Shown: positions 1-8,440 of the stretch, piece after piece
Position numbering within the stretch: the stretch's first letter is position 1
Layout of the letters: the number at the start of each line of letters is the position of its first letter
The notes under the pieces: model-generated
The model's database searches: none
Seen by the model: only the letters and a program-made list of their open reading frames with translations
Told to the model about the DNA's origin: nothing
Translations under genes and position numbers: made by a program
DNA from: Roseibium sp. TrichSKD4
Lineage (GTDB): Bacteria; Pseudomonadota; Alphaproteobacteria; Rhizobiales; Stappiaceae
Length of the DNA stretch: 64,000 nucleotides
Reading direction: 5' to 3'
Assembly (NCBI RefSeq): GCF_000148725.1
Contig: NZ_GL476320.1
Coordinates: 1,044,189-1,108,188, forward strand

Positions 1-960
1 GCGAGAACACCTCGCTTACCGGCGGCGTCATTGCGTCACGCTCCGGTGACCTGACCCTTGAAACAGAAACCCTTGAGACGAAGGATCTTGAACTTCACGA
101 CAAGAACCGTCAGGTCTCAGGCGGTGTAAATGTGTCTGTTGGCCCCTCGGCTAACGGCAACTTCACACCCGGCGGCTCCATCGAAGGGTCCTATTCCAAT
201 TACGAGAAGGAAGGCATCGCCCGCGCCACCATTGGCGAAGGGGAAATCGTCGTACGTGATGGCGATGCCGACGGCGTGTCGGCAACAAAGCTCCGCGCCG
301 AGGCAGATAGCGCAGAGGCTGCAGGCGATGCAGACACCGCCGCAACCCTTCGCGCCATGGCAGACGCCGAAGAGGCCGAAGATACAGCCGCCACCGAAAC
401 TCAACTCGCCAACCTCAACCTCAACCGCGACCCGGACAACGTCGTCGAAGTCACCAAGGTCGTTGACGAAGGCTTTGATCTTTATGTCAGTGATACGAGT
501 GTGCGGACCGCGGTAGAAGCAGTCGATATTGTCGGACAGGCATTGGGCAAAGCTTTTGCTCAAGTCAGTGAAGCTCTTGCCCAATCGGGGGAGTTGACAG
601 CTGAAGAACTTGCAACTGCCCAAGCGGTCGGTGAGGCCATTGACGAAGGCCGGTTTGATCTGCAGGCGCTGGTCAACTGTTCAGGGAAACAGGGTTTCAA
701 CCTTTGGCATCTTTTTGTGTCCCCGGCATACGCTTCTACCGGTTGTGCAGTATTCGACAAGGATGGAGTGAAAATCGCCGACCTGACACCCAAGGAACGG
801 GAAGCTTGCGTAAAAATCCTTGCCAATCTTCTTGAGCGATATGCGTCCAAAGTCCTTGGGGATCCGGAAACTGCCGGTGAAATGCCAGAGAGCATCCGGA
901 CCATTGCAAACTCACTTCGAGCAATCGCACCTGACGGCCAAGCAGTTCAATTAATGAATG
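1..960 (+). repeat. Direct repeat copy A: shared exoprotein/pre-toxin segment
   Basis: Bases 1 to about 960 match 1999 to about 2950 closely, with a constant offset of 1998 that drops to 1992 after a 6-base difference. Copy A has an extra Leu-Asn pair, reading NLNLNRDPDN, where copy B reads NLNRDPDN. Similarity weakens after that and ends at the GGRYV(I/V)K motif, just before the two different toxins. The repeat gives recombination homology for swapping toxins. Confidence 0.9.
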
Positions 961-1577
961 CTTTGGGAATGTCGGCGGGGACAATCAAAGACTTCGCGCT
1001 TCGTTCGATTATGGAGGAGGTCGATCCCGAAGCATATGACGAATTGCAGAATATCTTCGAAATCGGAGCCGGTTTAGGTGGGGATGTCGTCGATGCAGCT
1101 CTGGACCAAATCGCGGACAAGTACGGTATGTCCGATTCAGATCGAAAAGATATGAAACTGGTAGCAGGAGCTACCTCAGGCGTTGTTATTGGCTTTTTTG
1201 GAGGGCGTTATGTTATCAAAAGTGCTTCAAATGATAGTGGAAACAATGTCAATGCGGGTGTCCTACTGAACCGTCAGCTCGCTGCGGAAGAAATAGCTGG
1301 TGGCCATGGCTTTGAAAAACACGTGATCAATCAAGGGGAGTTTGCAGGCTTGGGCATCAAAACAAGAATGCAATACCAAAAGCATATCGAAAATGTTCTG
1401 AATAACCCAAGTAGCGTTCGATACACCACGGATGGAAGAAGCTTCTATCTTCAGGAAAATACTGGAACGGTGGTAGTTCGGAATCCTAGTGCGCCGGACG
1501 GGGGAACAGCTTTCCAACCAAAAAATTGGAACGAATATATATCTGAACTGCCAGCAAGAGCGGAGCCGTATCAATGA
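1..1577 (+). CDS. CdiA/filamentous haemagglutinin-like exoprotein, C-terminal part with toxin domain (5' end outside window)
   Basis: The reading frame is open from the first bases (codons start at position 3), so this is only the 3' part of a longer gene. The first residues look like a haemagglutinin-type repeat region. A helical, Ala/Glu-rich stretch and a conserved pre-toxin segment with two Cys (NCSGKQGFNLWHLF) follow. The region shared with the downstream copy ends at the GGRYVIK motif near nt 1220; what follows is unique. The unique ~115 residues contain GGHGFEKHV, a TR.QYQKHIENVL stretch and DGGTAFQP. This layout resembles small RNase-type toxins at the ends of contact-dependent inhibition proteins, but I cannot assign the family. 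The 4-nt overlap with a small downstream gene fits a toxin/immunity pair. The protein is expected to be exported by a two-partner secretion system; no CdiB is visible here. Confidence 0.8.
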   Translation, partial: ENTSLTGGVIASRSGDLTLETETLETKDLELHDKNRQVSGGVNVSVGPSANGNFTPGGSIEGSYSNYEKEGIARATIGEGEIVVRDGDADGVSATKLRAEADSAEAAGDADTAATLRAMADAEEAEDTAATETQLANLNLNRDPDNVVEVTKVVDEGFDLYVSDTSVRTAVEAVDIVGQALGKAFAQVSEALAQSGELTAEELATAQAVGEAIDEGRFDLQALVNCSGKQGFNLWHLFVSPAYASTGCAVFDKDGVKIADLTPKEREACVKILANLLERYASKVLGDPETAGEMPESIRTIANSLRAIAPDGQAVQLMNALGMSAGTIKDFALRSIMEEVDPEAYDELQNIFEIGAGLGGDVVDAALDQIADKYGMSDSDRKDMKLVAGATSGVVIGFFGGRYVIKSASNDSGNNVNAGVLLNRQLAAEEIAGGHGFEKHVINQGEFAGLGIKTRMQYQKHIENVLNNPSSVRYTTDGRSFYLQENTGTVVVRNPSAPDGGTAFQPKNWNEYISELPARAEPYQ

Positions 1578-1867
1578 CAGAAAATTACCTTATGCATTCA
1601 ATAAAAATGGCCTTACACGATCTTGAAAAGCGCGGGGATATTGTTGTTTGCTCGAGCGAAACTGAGGTCTCCGCTAAATATCTTTATGAGGCAGTATGCG
1701 AGTTAGTTCCCAATGAAAGGCTAACCATCACAGAACTTGCTGGAGTGAGGTCGTTGATTCTTCAAGCATTGTCTGACAAGCGTTTCTTTGATTGGGAAAT
1801 GCCAACTTTGACAGGTTTGACTTCAGAGGAGTTTAAGGCTGTAGCCAATAAACTTCCCAAAGGGTAA
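1574..1867 (+). CDS. Probable immunity protein for the upstream CdiA-type toxin
   Basis: Encodes 97 residues, acidic and without a signal peptide or membrane segment, as expected for a cytoplasmic immunity protein. Its ATG overlaps the toxin stop (ATGA), so the two are translationally coupled. I recognise no family motif. Function is inferred only from position and size: in contact-dependent inhibition loci the small gene directly after the toxin end encodes the cognate inhibitor. The region is more AT-rich than the core of the exoprotein gene, which is usual for exchangeable toxin/immunity cassettes. Confidence 0.6.
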   Translation: MTENYLMHSIKMALHDLEKRGDIVVCSSETEVSAKYLYEAVCELVPNERLTITELAGVRSLILQALSDKRFFDWEMPTLTGLTSEEFKAVANKLPKG

Positions 1868-1945
1868 TAGGTTGGAAGCCTATAATTATGTAACCTTTTA
1901 GCGCCTTCGTTTACACCTCGGAGCTGTATTTTTCCTAGGTGCTCA

Positions 1946-3646
1946 TCAGACAATCCCTCCCGCATTCTCACCGATGACGAGCTGAATGTATCTGTCGGCG
2001 AGAACACCTCGCTCACCGGCGGCGTCATAGCTTCGCGCTCCGGTGACCTGACCCTTAAAACCGAAACCCTTGAGACAAAGGATCTGGAGCTTCACGACAA
2101 GAACCGTCAGGTCTCTGCCAGCGCGAATGTGTCTTTAGGCCGCTCGGCAGATGGCAACTTCACGCTCGGCGCAAGTGTTGAAGGCTCCTATTCCAATTAT
2201 GAGAAAGAAGGCATTGCCCGCGCCACCATTGGCGAAGGGGAAATCGTCGTACGCGACGGCGATGCCGATGGCGTATCAGCAACAAAGCTCCGCGCCGAGG
2301 CAGATAGCGCAGAAGCGGCTGGCGATGCAGACACCGCCGCAACCCTGCGCGCCATGGCAGACGCCGAAGAGGCCGAAGACACAGCCGCCACAGACACCCA
2401 ACTCGCCAACCTCAACCGCGACCCCGACAACGTCGTCGAAGTCACCAAGGTCGTTGACGAAGGCTTTGAGCTTTATGTCAGTGATACGAGTGTGAGGACC
2501 GCAGTAGAAGCCGTTGATGTTGTCGGCCAAGCTCTAGGCAAAGCATTTGCTCAAGTCAGTGAAGCTCTCACCAAATCGGGAGAATTGACAGCTGAAGAAC
2601 TTGCAACTGCCCAAGCGGTTGGTGAGGCCATTGACGAAGGCCGGTTTGATCTGCAGGCGCTGGCCAACTGCTCAGGGAAACAGGGTTTCAACCTTTGGCA
2701 TCTTTTTGTGTCGCCAGCATACGCTTCTACCGGTTGTGTCTTGGTAGACAAGAATGGCGCAAAGATTGCTGACCTAACACCCAAAGAGCGAGAGGTTTGC
2801 GTTAAACTGCTGGCAAACCTGCTCGAAAAATATGCCGACGAATACTTGGGCGATCCAGCGACAGCTGGAAAAATGCCAGAATCCGTTAGGGCGATTGCAA
2901 ATTCACTTCGATCAATTGCGCCTGACGAACAAGCAATTCAGCTGCTTAATAGCTTCGGCATGGCCGGAGGACTTATCCGAGAATACGCGCTTAGCGCGCT
3001 CTTGGAGGAACATGATTCAGAGGCTTACAATGATCTGCTAGAGTTTTTTAAGGAACTTGCGGGCTACGGACAAGTTGGTGGTGATGCAGTTGACACTGCT
3101 ATCGACAGAGTTGCCGACAAGCATGGCCTTTCCGAGGCTGACCGGAAAGATCTGAAACTTGTGAGCGGCGCCGGTCTTGCGGTCGTAATCGGATTATCTG
3201 GTGGACGTTACGTTGTAAAGAACGGGATTGCTACTCAAACAAAGCTGCTTTCAGGAAAAACACTTGATATCGAAGTTTCGGAAGCGCGTATCAATCATGT
3301 ATTGCACGGTGACGTTAGAGCATCGGGTCCAACCGGTGGTCATTCTACAAATTCTGGAAGCGTTAAGACAATTGGGAATGTTGAGGTAGGTCATGGCGGA
3401 GTGCGCCGTGCGCAAGTCGCGATCCATGGCCAAGCGAAATCGAATAATGGAGGGGTATCAACGCTATTTCCTGCTTCATGGAGTGATCAAAGAATCCTAC
3501 GAGAGTTCTCGCAAGGTCTTCGAACAGGTGTTACATCTTCTAACCCGATTACTGGCGTACCACGGGTAGTCTCGCCAAGCGGTGTCACAATTGAATTTAT
3601 TCGCAGAGGCGGTGAAATTAAAACTTTTTACCCTGTGTTCGAGTAG
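1946..3646 (+). CDS. Orphan CdiA C-terminal module with EndoU-type nuclease toxin, no own start codon
   Basis: The frame is open from 1886 but has no convincing start. The first possible one is a GTG at 2129 without a Shine-Dalgarno sequence, so I treat this as a displaced ('orphan') 3' fragment that can be expressed only after recombination. It repeats the exoprotein segment and pre-toxin region of the first gene, then diverges after GGRYVVK (nt 3218). The last ~130 residues carry features of bacterial EndoU nucleases: HVLHGD (3296-3313), GGHS (3335-3346), a Lys-containing stretch, FPASWS, and an I-KTFYPVF ending. EndoU toxins cleave RNA at uridines. A small gene 2 nt downstream is the likely immunity gene. 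The family call rests on motif layout only. Confidence 0.72.
   Translation, partial: SDNPSRILTDDELNVSVGENTSLTGGVIASRSGDLTLKTETLETKDLELHDKNRQVSASANVSLGRSADGNFTLGASVEGSYSNYEKEGIARATIGEGEIVVRDGDADGVSATKLRAEADSAEAAGDADTAATLRAMADAEEAEDTAATDTQLANLNRDPDNVVEVTKVVDEGFELYVSDTSVRTAVEAVDVVGQALGKAFAQVSEALTKSGELTAEELATAQAVGEAIDEGRFDLQALANCSGKQGFNLWHLFVSPAYASTGCVLVDKNGAKIADLTPKEREVCVKLLANLLEKYADEYLGDPATAGKMPESVRAIANSLRSIAPDEQAIQLLNSFGMAGGLIREYALSALLEEHDSEAYNDLLEFFKELAGYGQVGGDAVDTAIDRVADKHGLSEADRKDLKLVSGAGLAVVIGLSGGRYVVKNGIATQTKLLSGKTLDIEVSEARINHVLHGDVRASGPTGGHSTNSGSVKTIGNVEVGHGGVRRAQVAIHGQAKSNNGGVSTLFPASWSDQRILREFSQGLRTGVTSSNPITGVPRVVSPSGVTIEFIRRGGEIKTFYPVFE
1999..2950 (+). repeat. Direct repeat copy B, heading the orphan toxin module
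   Basis: Second copy of the 5' repeat. Related sequence appears to begin a little earlier, near 1946 (SDNPSRILTDDELNVSVG), where copy A is already outside the window. The region between the first immunity gene (ends 1867) and this point has no gene and no recognisable promoter. Confidence 0.88.
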
Positions 3647-3648
3647 GC

Positions 3649-4092
3649 ATGACAATGATGGAAGTAACAGAAGATGATTGGCGAGAAACCCCAATCACCA
3701 AGATATCGTTCCCAATATTGGAAGTTGTTCTTGATGGACAAAGTCCGAATCTGCATTTTGGCTTCATCGCCCAATTATATCGCAAGTATCGCTTAGGTGA
3801 TTGGAAAGGTCGAATACCTGCTCCAAATGCCCTTGCGGATAAGACTTACTTGATGTGGAAAGATGAAGCTTACTGCCTGTTCCATTCGCGGCATGAGAAA
3901 TTTGGTGATCATATCATTGAATGTGCGCACCCTTACTCCAAAAATGCTTTTGTGTTTTTTGACTACAATATTCTAGAAGCTTCGTTCGCAGTTCTGAATA
4001 AGGGTGGTGGGGAACAGCTGCCGCATATCCCGACATATTATGCACATCCGCACGACAGGTATGATTTTAAAACAGGCGTGCATATGTGGTGA
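3649..4092 (+). CDS. Probable immunity protein for the EndoU-type toxin
   Basis: Encodes 147 residues starting 2 nt after the toxin stop; two further in-frame ATGs (3655, 3658) are possible starts. The protein is rich in aromatic residues and His (for example HPHDRYDF near the end), soluble and without signal peptide. No family is recognised. The immunity role is inferred from coupling to the toxin gene. Orphan modules usually keep their immunity gene functional even when the toxin is silent, so the gene may be transcribed from an internal promoter, which I could not locate. Confidence 0.55.
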   Translation: MTMMEVTEDDWRETPITKISFPILEVVLDGQSPNLHFGFIAQLYRKYRLGDWKGRIPAPNALADKTYLMWKDEAYCLFHSRHEKFGDHIIECAHPYSKNAFVFFDYNILEASFAVLNKGGGEQLPHIPTYYAHPHDRYDFKTGVHMW

Positions 4093-4156
4093 CGTAAGCG
4101 TCCAAACAATGAAATGTATATGGTTCCACCTAACCTTCTGGACTTACGAATTAAAT

Positions 4157-5082
4157 GCCGGGGTCAATTAGGTGTCGTCTCATGGTCAATATCCAAAATG
4201 CGAATATTCGTTGTTAAGAGTGGCCAGCTAGCCAGTAAGGTGCGCTTGGAGTGTTTCGATGAACGGGTCGAATTCCTCCCGATCTGCTGGTCTGTAATCG
4301 GCGGAGCAATACTCGGCCACGGTAGCGGCGGCATTGTGTTGTCGCGGGCGGCGTAAAAGTCGTCCACTTTCGCCCTTTCATTTGATGGGAGGGCTTGGGG
4401 ATATTCACCGTGGACTTGTATTTGAAGGTTCGTCACGCTCATTTTGAAGACGGTTTGAGTGGTCGTCAGGTTTCTCGTGATTTTGGGATCAGCCGGGACA
4501 GTGTTGCGAAGATGTTGACGTACTCGGAACCGCCAGGTTACCGGCGCACTGCACCGATCAAGCGGCCAAAGCTTGATCCTTACACAGACCAGATCGATAG
4601 CTGGTTGGCGGAAGACAAGAGCCGCCCGCGCAAACAGCGCCATACAGCCAAGAAGATATTTGAACGATTGCGCGATGAATGCCGGTTTGATGGCGGCTAT
4701 ACGATTGTCAAAGACTATGTGCGTGCGCAAAAGTGCGGCTCGCGGGAGATGTTTGTGCCGCTGAGCCATCCTCCAGGGCATGGCCAAGCTGACTTTGGCG
4801 AAGCGTTGGTTGTCATTGGCGGGATCGAACAGAAGGCGTACTTTTTTGCCTTTGATCTGCCGCACAGTGATGCGTGCTATATTCGCGCTTATCCTGAAGC
4901 TAACACCGAAGCCTGGCTTGATGGACATGTGCATGCCTTTGCCTTCTTCGGGGCAGTGCCACGCTCGATCCTTTACGACAATGACCGCTGTCTTGTGGCC
5001 AAGATCATGCCGGACAGCACCCGCAATCGCACGCAGCGGTTCAGCGCGATGCTGTCTTATTACGTGATCGGGGACCGTTATG
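4157..5082 (+). mobile_element. IS21-family insertion sequence remnant, left end and part of istA
   Basis: The 302 bases after the immunity gene contain no gene. From about 4157 the sequence (GGGGTCAATTAGGTG...TGGTCAA) looks like the multiple-terminal-repeat end of an IS21-type element. It is followed by an istA fragment that stops where the IS30 inverted repeat begins at 5083. Neither the rest of istA nor istB is found on the other side of the IS30 element, so the right part was deleted. The outer boundary is approximate. Confidence 0.7.
4395..5082 (+). pseudogene. istA: Truncated IS21-family transposase (istA fragment)
   Basis: About 229 residues of an IstA-type integrase. The N-terminal helix-turn-helix (SGRQVSRDFGISRDSV) is followed by the linker (KLDPYTD, KQRHTAKKIFERL) and the start of the DDE core (GHGQADFGEA, AFDLPHSDACY, AFFGAVPRSILYDN). 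A full IstA has roughly 400-500 residues. The coding frame runs into the IS30 end at 5083 and then shows unrelated residues, so the protein lacks its last catalytic acid and is inactive. The TTG start at 4395 has GGGAGG about 4 nt upstream. Confidence 0.8.
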
Positions 5083-6172
5083 GGTGGATTCATGAGCGAA
5101 GTGCAACGTTTGCATTAAAGCGGATTTTGATGTCTTTTCCAAGCTCGTTTAGGAAAGCCTCTACGGGTGATTTGAAGCCGAGGCATTTTCTCGGCGTGAG
5201 GTTGATAGACATGGCGATGTCCTGGATTTCGTCGTCGGTCAGCTCGTCGAGATTGGTTTTTCGGGGGAGCCAGCGTCGAATGCGCCCGTTGGCGTTTTCC
5301 ACTCCCCCCTTTTGCCAACTCGCATAGGCATCGCAAAAGAATGTCGCGAGGCCGAGCGCGTCCTTCAGCAATTTATGTTTTGCGAACTCCGTGCCGTTAT
5401 CAAAAGTCATGGACCGGCGCATGGAAGGGTCGAGCCGGGTCAGGATTTCCGTGATTGCGGTCACGGTTTGCGCGGCGGTTTTGCTGGCGAGCCGGGTCAT
5501 GATTGTCAGCCGTGTCTTACGCTCGTGCAGGACCAAAAGCGGGCGGTTATGCTTGCAGATCACAAGGTCACCCTCCCAGTGACCTGCCTCGGCACGCTCA
5601 TTGGCGGCGTCAGAACGCTCGGATATATGGGTCTTTCCGGTGATCCTGTCCTTCGACCGGCGGGCGCGGCGGCCCCGGCTGGCCTTGCGGCGCGTGAGGT
5701 ATCGCCAAAGCTTTCGGGCTTTCTGTGCGGCTCGGAAGATGAAAGCATAGATCGTCTCGGTGCTGATCGCTCTCAGGCCGACCTCAACACCGCGCTTCAA
5801 CCAACCTGCGATTTGTTCTGACGTCCAGCCCTCCGCCAAACGCTCAAGGACGAAACCCCGCAAGCTATCATCGCGCTCAAGAATGGCCTGGCGCTGCCGG
5901 CGATACATGTAGGACCCGTAGGCAAATGTCGGGCGATACGCGCCGTCTTGATGAGAGTTCCGGCGCAACTCCCGGCTGACGGTAGATTTATGACGCCCAA
6001 TCGCCCCTCCAATGGCTGTGGGGCCGTGGCCCTGAGCCTTCAATTCGGCAATCCGGTCTCTTTCAAAACGGGTGAGGTGAGAATATCCTGGCATCGCAAC
6101 ATCGTTTTCTTGTGTGGTAACAAGCGGATACCAAATCCGCCGACGATGTTGCACTTCACTTCTGAATTCACC
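5083..6172 (-). mobile_element. IS30-family insertion sequence with 25-bp terminal inverted repeats
   Basis: Terminal inverted repeats at 5083-5107 and 6148-6172 agree at 21 of 25 positions, with the identical core GAAGTGCAAC. Between them lies one transposase gene on the minus strand, its stop codon lying inside the left repeat. The element interrupts an IS21 istA gene. No short target duplication is obvious, because the right flank is not the matching IS21 sequence; this suggests a deletion after insertion. Confidence 0.82.
5090..6094 (-). CDS. IS30-family transposase
   Basis: I chose the start at 6094 (MPGYSHLTRFERDRI), since IS30 transposases begin with this helix-turn-helix. The open frame extends further upstream to 6229, but that part crosses the inverted repeat and is not homologous. 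The protein has 334 residues: N-terminal winged helix (GHGPTAIGGAIGRHKSTVSREL), then the DDE domain with GHWEGDLV, TFDNGTEFA and an E in the region KGGVENANGRIRRWLP. All three catalytic acids appear to be present, so the transposase may be active. Confidence 0.9.
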   Translation of the reverse strand: MPGYSHLTRFERDRIAELKAQGHGPTAIGGAIGRHKSTVSRELRRNSHQDGAYRPTFAYGSYMYRRQRQAILERDDSLRGFVLERLAEGWTSEQIAGWLKRGVEVGLRAISTETIYAFIFRAAQKARKLWRYLTRRKASRGRRARRSKDRITGKTHISERSDAANERAEAGHWEGDLVICKHNRPLLVLHERKTRLTIMTRLASKTAAQTVTAITEILTRLDPSMRRSMTFDNGTEFAKHKLLKDALGLATFFCDAYASWQKGGVENANGRIRRWLPRKTNLDELTDDEIQDIAMSINLTPRKCLGFKSPVEAFLNELGKDIKIRFNANVALRS

Positions 6173-6517
6173 GGCTATGCTCACACGGGCCCTGAAAGCA
6201 TTTCCCATCAAAATGGACACTGCAACCAAGCTCTTTTAGATTGTGCAATCTGGTATTGTAATCGCATGAAACCTCTAATATTCATCGAAATATCTAGTTT
6301 GGCCTTTCGTTTTCAATACAATTGTCACTCCAATCTTTTGATGACCCCGAATCACAAAGAAATCCGGCGGCGTTTTGAACAGTGCCTAGAATTCATTGGG
6401 CGTGGGCTGTTTTGGAGGCACATGTGGATCGCAGCAATCTGATGAACCAATTCGGGGTCTCGGCCAACCACGCATCCATTTTCCAGAAGCCAACAATTTC
6501 ATTTGAGGAGAGCGAGA
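6173..6517. promoter_or_regulatory. Intergenic leader upstream of the defence operon, with an inverted repeat
   Basis: These 345 bases between the IS30 element and the DUF262 gene contain no supportable gene. They are AT-rich, which fits a promoter, but I see no convincing sigma-70 pair. An inverted repeat AGATTG-TG-CAATCT at 6238-6251 is a candidate operator. The ribosome-binding site AGGAG (6506-6510) lies 7 nt before a TTG codon at 6518 and decides the start of the first operon gene. Confidence 0.4.
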
Positions 6518-8440
6518 TTGGGTAAACAAGCCGCATTTAAGACCAACCCGGTCAGCTTGGAGGACCTTCTCCGTCAATGTGGGAATGGCAAGATTCAGTT
6601 GCCAGATTTCCAGCGCAGCTGGGTTTGGGACGAGGAACGGATCAAGGGGCTGATCGCCTCGATCTCGCAGGCGTTTCCGGTCGGCGCGTTGATGACGCTA
6701 GAGGTGAAGTCTGGCGCGGCTGATACCTTTGCGCGGCGACCAATCCAGGGGGCAGATACCGCCGTGGGCAACGACTCACCGGATCAGCTCTTGCTGGATG
6801 GCCAGCAGCGCATGACCTCACTTTATCAGACATGCCTACGCCGCGAAGTAGTGCAAACGGTAACTCCTCGCCTCAAGCTTGTGAAGCGCTGGTTTTACAT
6901 TGACATTCGAAAAGCAATGAATCAGGCCGAGGACAGGGAGAACGCTATTGTCTCTGTTCCCGAGGACCGGCGGATCAAGTCGGACTTCGACCGGAAAATC
7001 GACCTCGATCTTTCCACGCCAGAACGCGAATACCAAAACCTTATGTTCCCGCTGAACCAGGTTTTTGACTGGGATGAATGGCAAGATGGGTTTAACGAGT
7101 CCTGGCTGGAAAACAACCCGGAGACACGCAAGCTCTTTAAGCCTTTCAAGGATGAGGTCCTTCAGAACTTCAAGGCCTACCAGCTGCCCGTGATCGCATT
7201 GAGCCCCGACACTTCCCACGAAGCCGTTTGTCTGGTCTTTGAGAAGGTGAATACCGGCGGCAAGCCGCTCGACGCATTCGAGCTTGTGACAGCGATGTAT
7301 GCAGCCCGCGGCCATCGCCTGCGGGACGACTGGCTCGGCGCCGACGGCCAGCCGGGGCTCCAGTCGAGACTTCAGCTTTTTGGGCGGGCAGCCGAACAGA
7401 AGTTCGGCGTGCTGGAAAAAGTCGCGGCAACAGATGTGCTCCAGGCCATCGCCCTCCTGCATGGGGTCGAGACCCGTGCGGCCGAAATCGCCGCAGGGCG
7501 CAAAGAGTCGGAGCTGTCCGCAGTCAGGGCCACGCGTCAGTCGCTACTAGACCTGCCGCTGGAGGCTTACCTGAAACACCGTGCTGCGGTCGAAGACGGT
7601 TTCAAGACTGCGGCGAAGTTCCTCCGACAGAACTACATCTACCGGGTCATCGATCTGCCCTATCAGGGCCAGCTTGTCCCCTTTGCCGCGATCCTCGCCA
7701 TCATCGGACCAAGGTTCGACCACGCTGCAGTGAAAGACCAGCTCGCTCGCTGGTTCTGGTGCGGCATTTTCGGTGAACTCTATGGCTCGGCCATCGAGTC
7801 CCGATTTGCCAAGGATGTGCTCGAGGTGCCCGCATGGCTGGACGGTGGTCCCGAACCCAGCACAATCACCGATGGTCGTTTCCGACCGGAACGACTGCGC
7901 ACCCTGCGCACCCGCCTGTCGGCCGCCTACAAAGGCATCCACGCTCTTCTGATGGCCGAAGGCGCGAGAGATCTTCGCTCCGGCCAGCACTTCAAGGACA
8001 CCGTGTTCTTCGACGAATACGTCGATATCCACCACATCTTCCCGCAGGACTGGTGCAAGAAGCAGAAGATCGAGCCGAAGGTCTTTGACACCGTCGTCAA
8101 CAAGACCCCGCTCAGCTACAAGACCAACCGCATTCTTGGCGGCGTAGCACCATCGGTCTACCTGAAACGACTGGAAACAGGCGGAAAGGACAACCCGCCG
8201 ATCGCCCGCGAAGCGCTTGATGATTATCTGGCGTCCCACGGGTTGGATCCCTCCTTGCTGAGGGCGGATGACTTCGAGGGCTTCATGGCGGATCGGGAGA
8301 CGCGGCTCCTTGCAATGATTTCAAAGGCAACCGGGCATGCGATCGTCAGGGCAGATTCCGTGCCGGAGGAAGGCGAGGACGTTCTCCAGGACGACGAAGG
8401 CTTCGATGTTCCAAGCCCGGACGCCGAGGAGGCCGCCTGA
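6518..8440 (+). CDS. DUF262/DUF1524 (GmrSD-like) nuclease, first gene of defence operon
   Basis: Encodes 640 residues from the TTG at 6518, chosen for its well-placed AGGAG; a TTG at 6503 is in frame but lacks one. The N-terminal half is a DUF262 domain with the hallmark DGQQR (about residues 94-98), a ParB/sulfiredoxin-like NTPase motif. The C-terminal part is a DUF1524 His-Me finger nuclease with VDIHHIFPQ (His 505/506) and the downstream N-TPLSYKTNR element. This two-domain plan is that of GmrSD type IV restriction enzymes, BrxU and SspE, which attack modified or foreign DNA. The stop abuts the next ATG with no gap, so it is co-transcribed and probably coupled with the helicase gene. Partnership with the downstream genes is inferred from the operon. 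Confidence 0.88.
   Translation: MGKQAAFKTNPVSLEDLLRQCGNGKIQLPDFQRSWVWDEERIKGLIASISQAFPVGALMTLEVKSGAADTFARRPIQGADTAVGNDSPDQLLLDGQQRMTSLYQTCLRREVVQTVTPRLKLVKRWFYIDIRKAMNQAEDRENAIVSVPEDRRIKSDFDRKIDLDLSTPEREYQNLMFPLNQVFDWDEWQDGFNESWLENNPETRKLFKPFKDEVLQNFKAYQLPVIALSPDTSHEAVCLVFEKVNTGGKPLDAFELVTAMYAARGHRLRDDWLGADGQPGLQSRLQLFGRAAEQKFGVLEKVAATDVLQAIALLHGVETRAAEIAAGRKESELSAVRATRQSLLDLPLEAYLKHRAAVEDGFKTAAKFLRQNYIYRVIDLPYQGQLVPFAAILAIIGPRFDHAAVKDQLARWFWCGIFGELYGSAIESRFAKDVLEVPAWLDGGPEPSTITDGRFRPERLRTLRTRLSAAYKGIHALLMAEGARDLRSGQHFKDTVFFDEYVDIHHIFPQDWCKKQKIEPKVFDTVVNKTPLSYKTNRILGGVAPSVYLKRLETGGKDNPPIAREALDDYLASHGLDPSLLRADDFEGFMADRETRLLAMISKATGHAIVRADSVPEEGEDVLQDDEGFDVPSPDAEEAA

Noticed and set aside
4164-5093. 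A 309-residue minus-strand open frame over the IS21 remnant
   Set aside because: Lies opposite istA, which has clear transposase motifs; the antisense frame has none.
6094-6229. Longer N-terminus for the IS30 transposase
   Set aside because: The extension crosses the terminal inverted repeat and leaves the element; family members begin at the helix-turn-helix.
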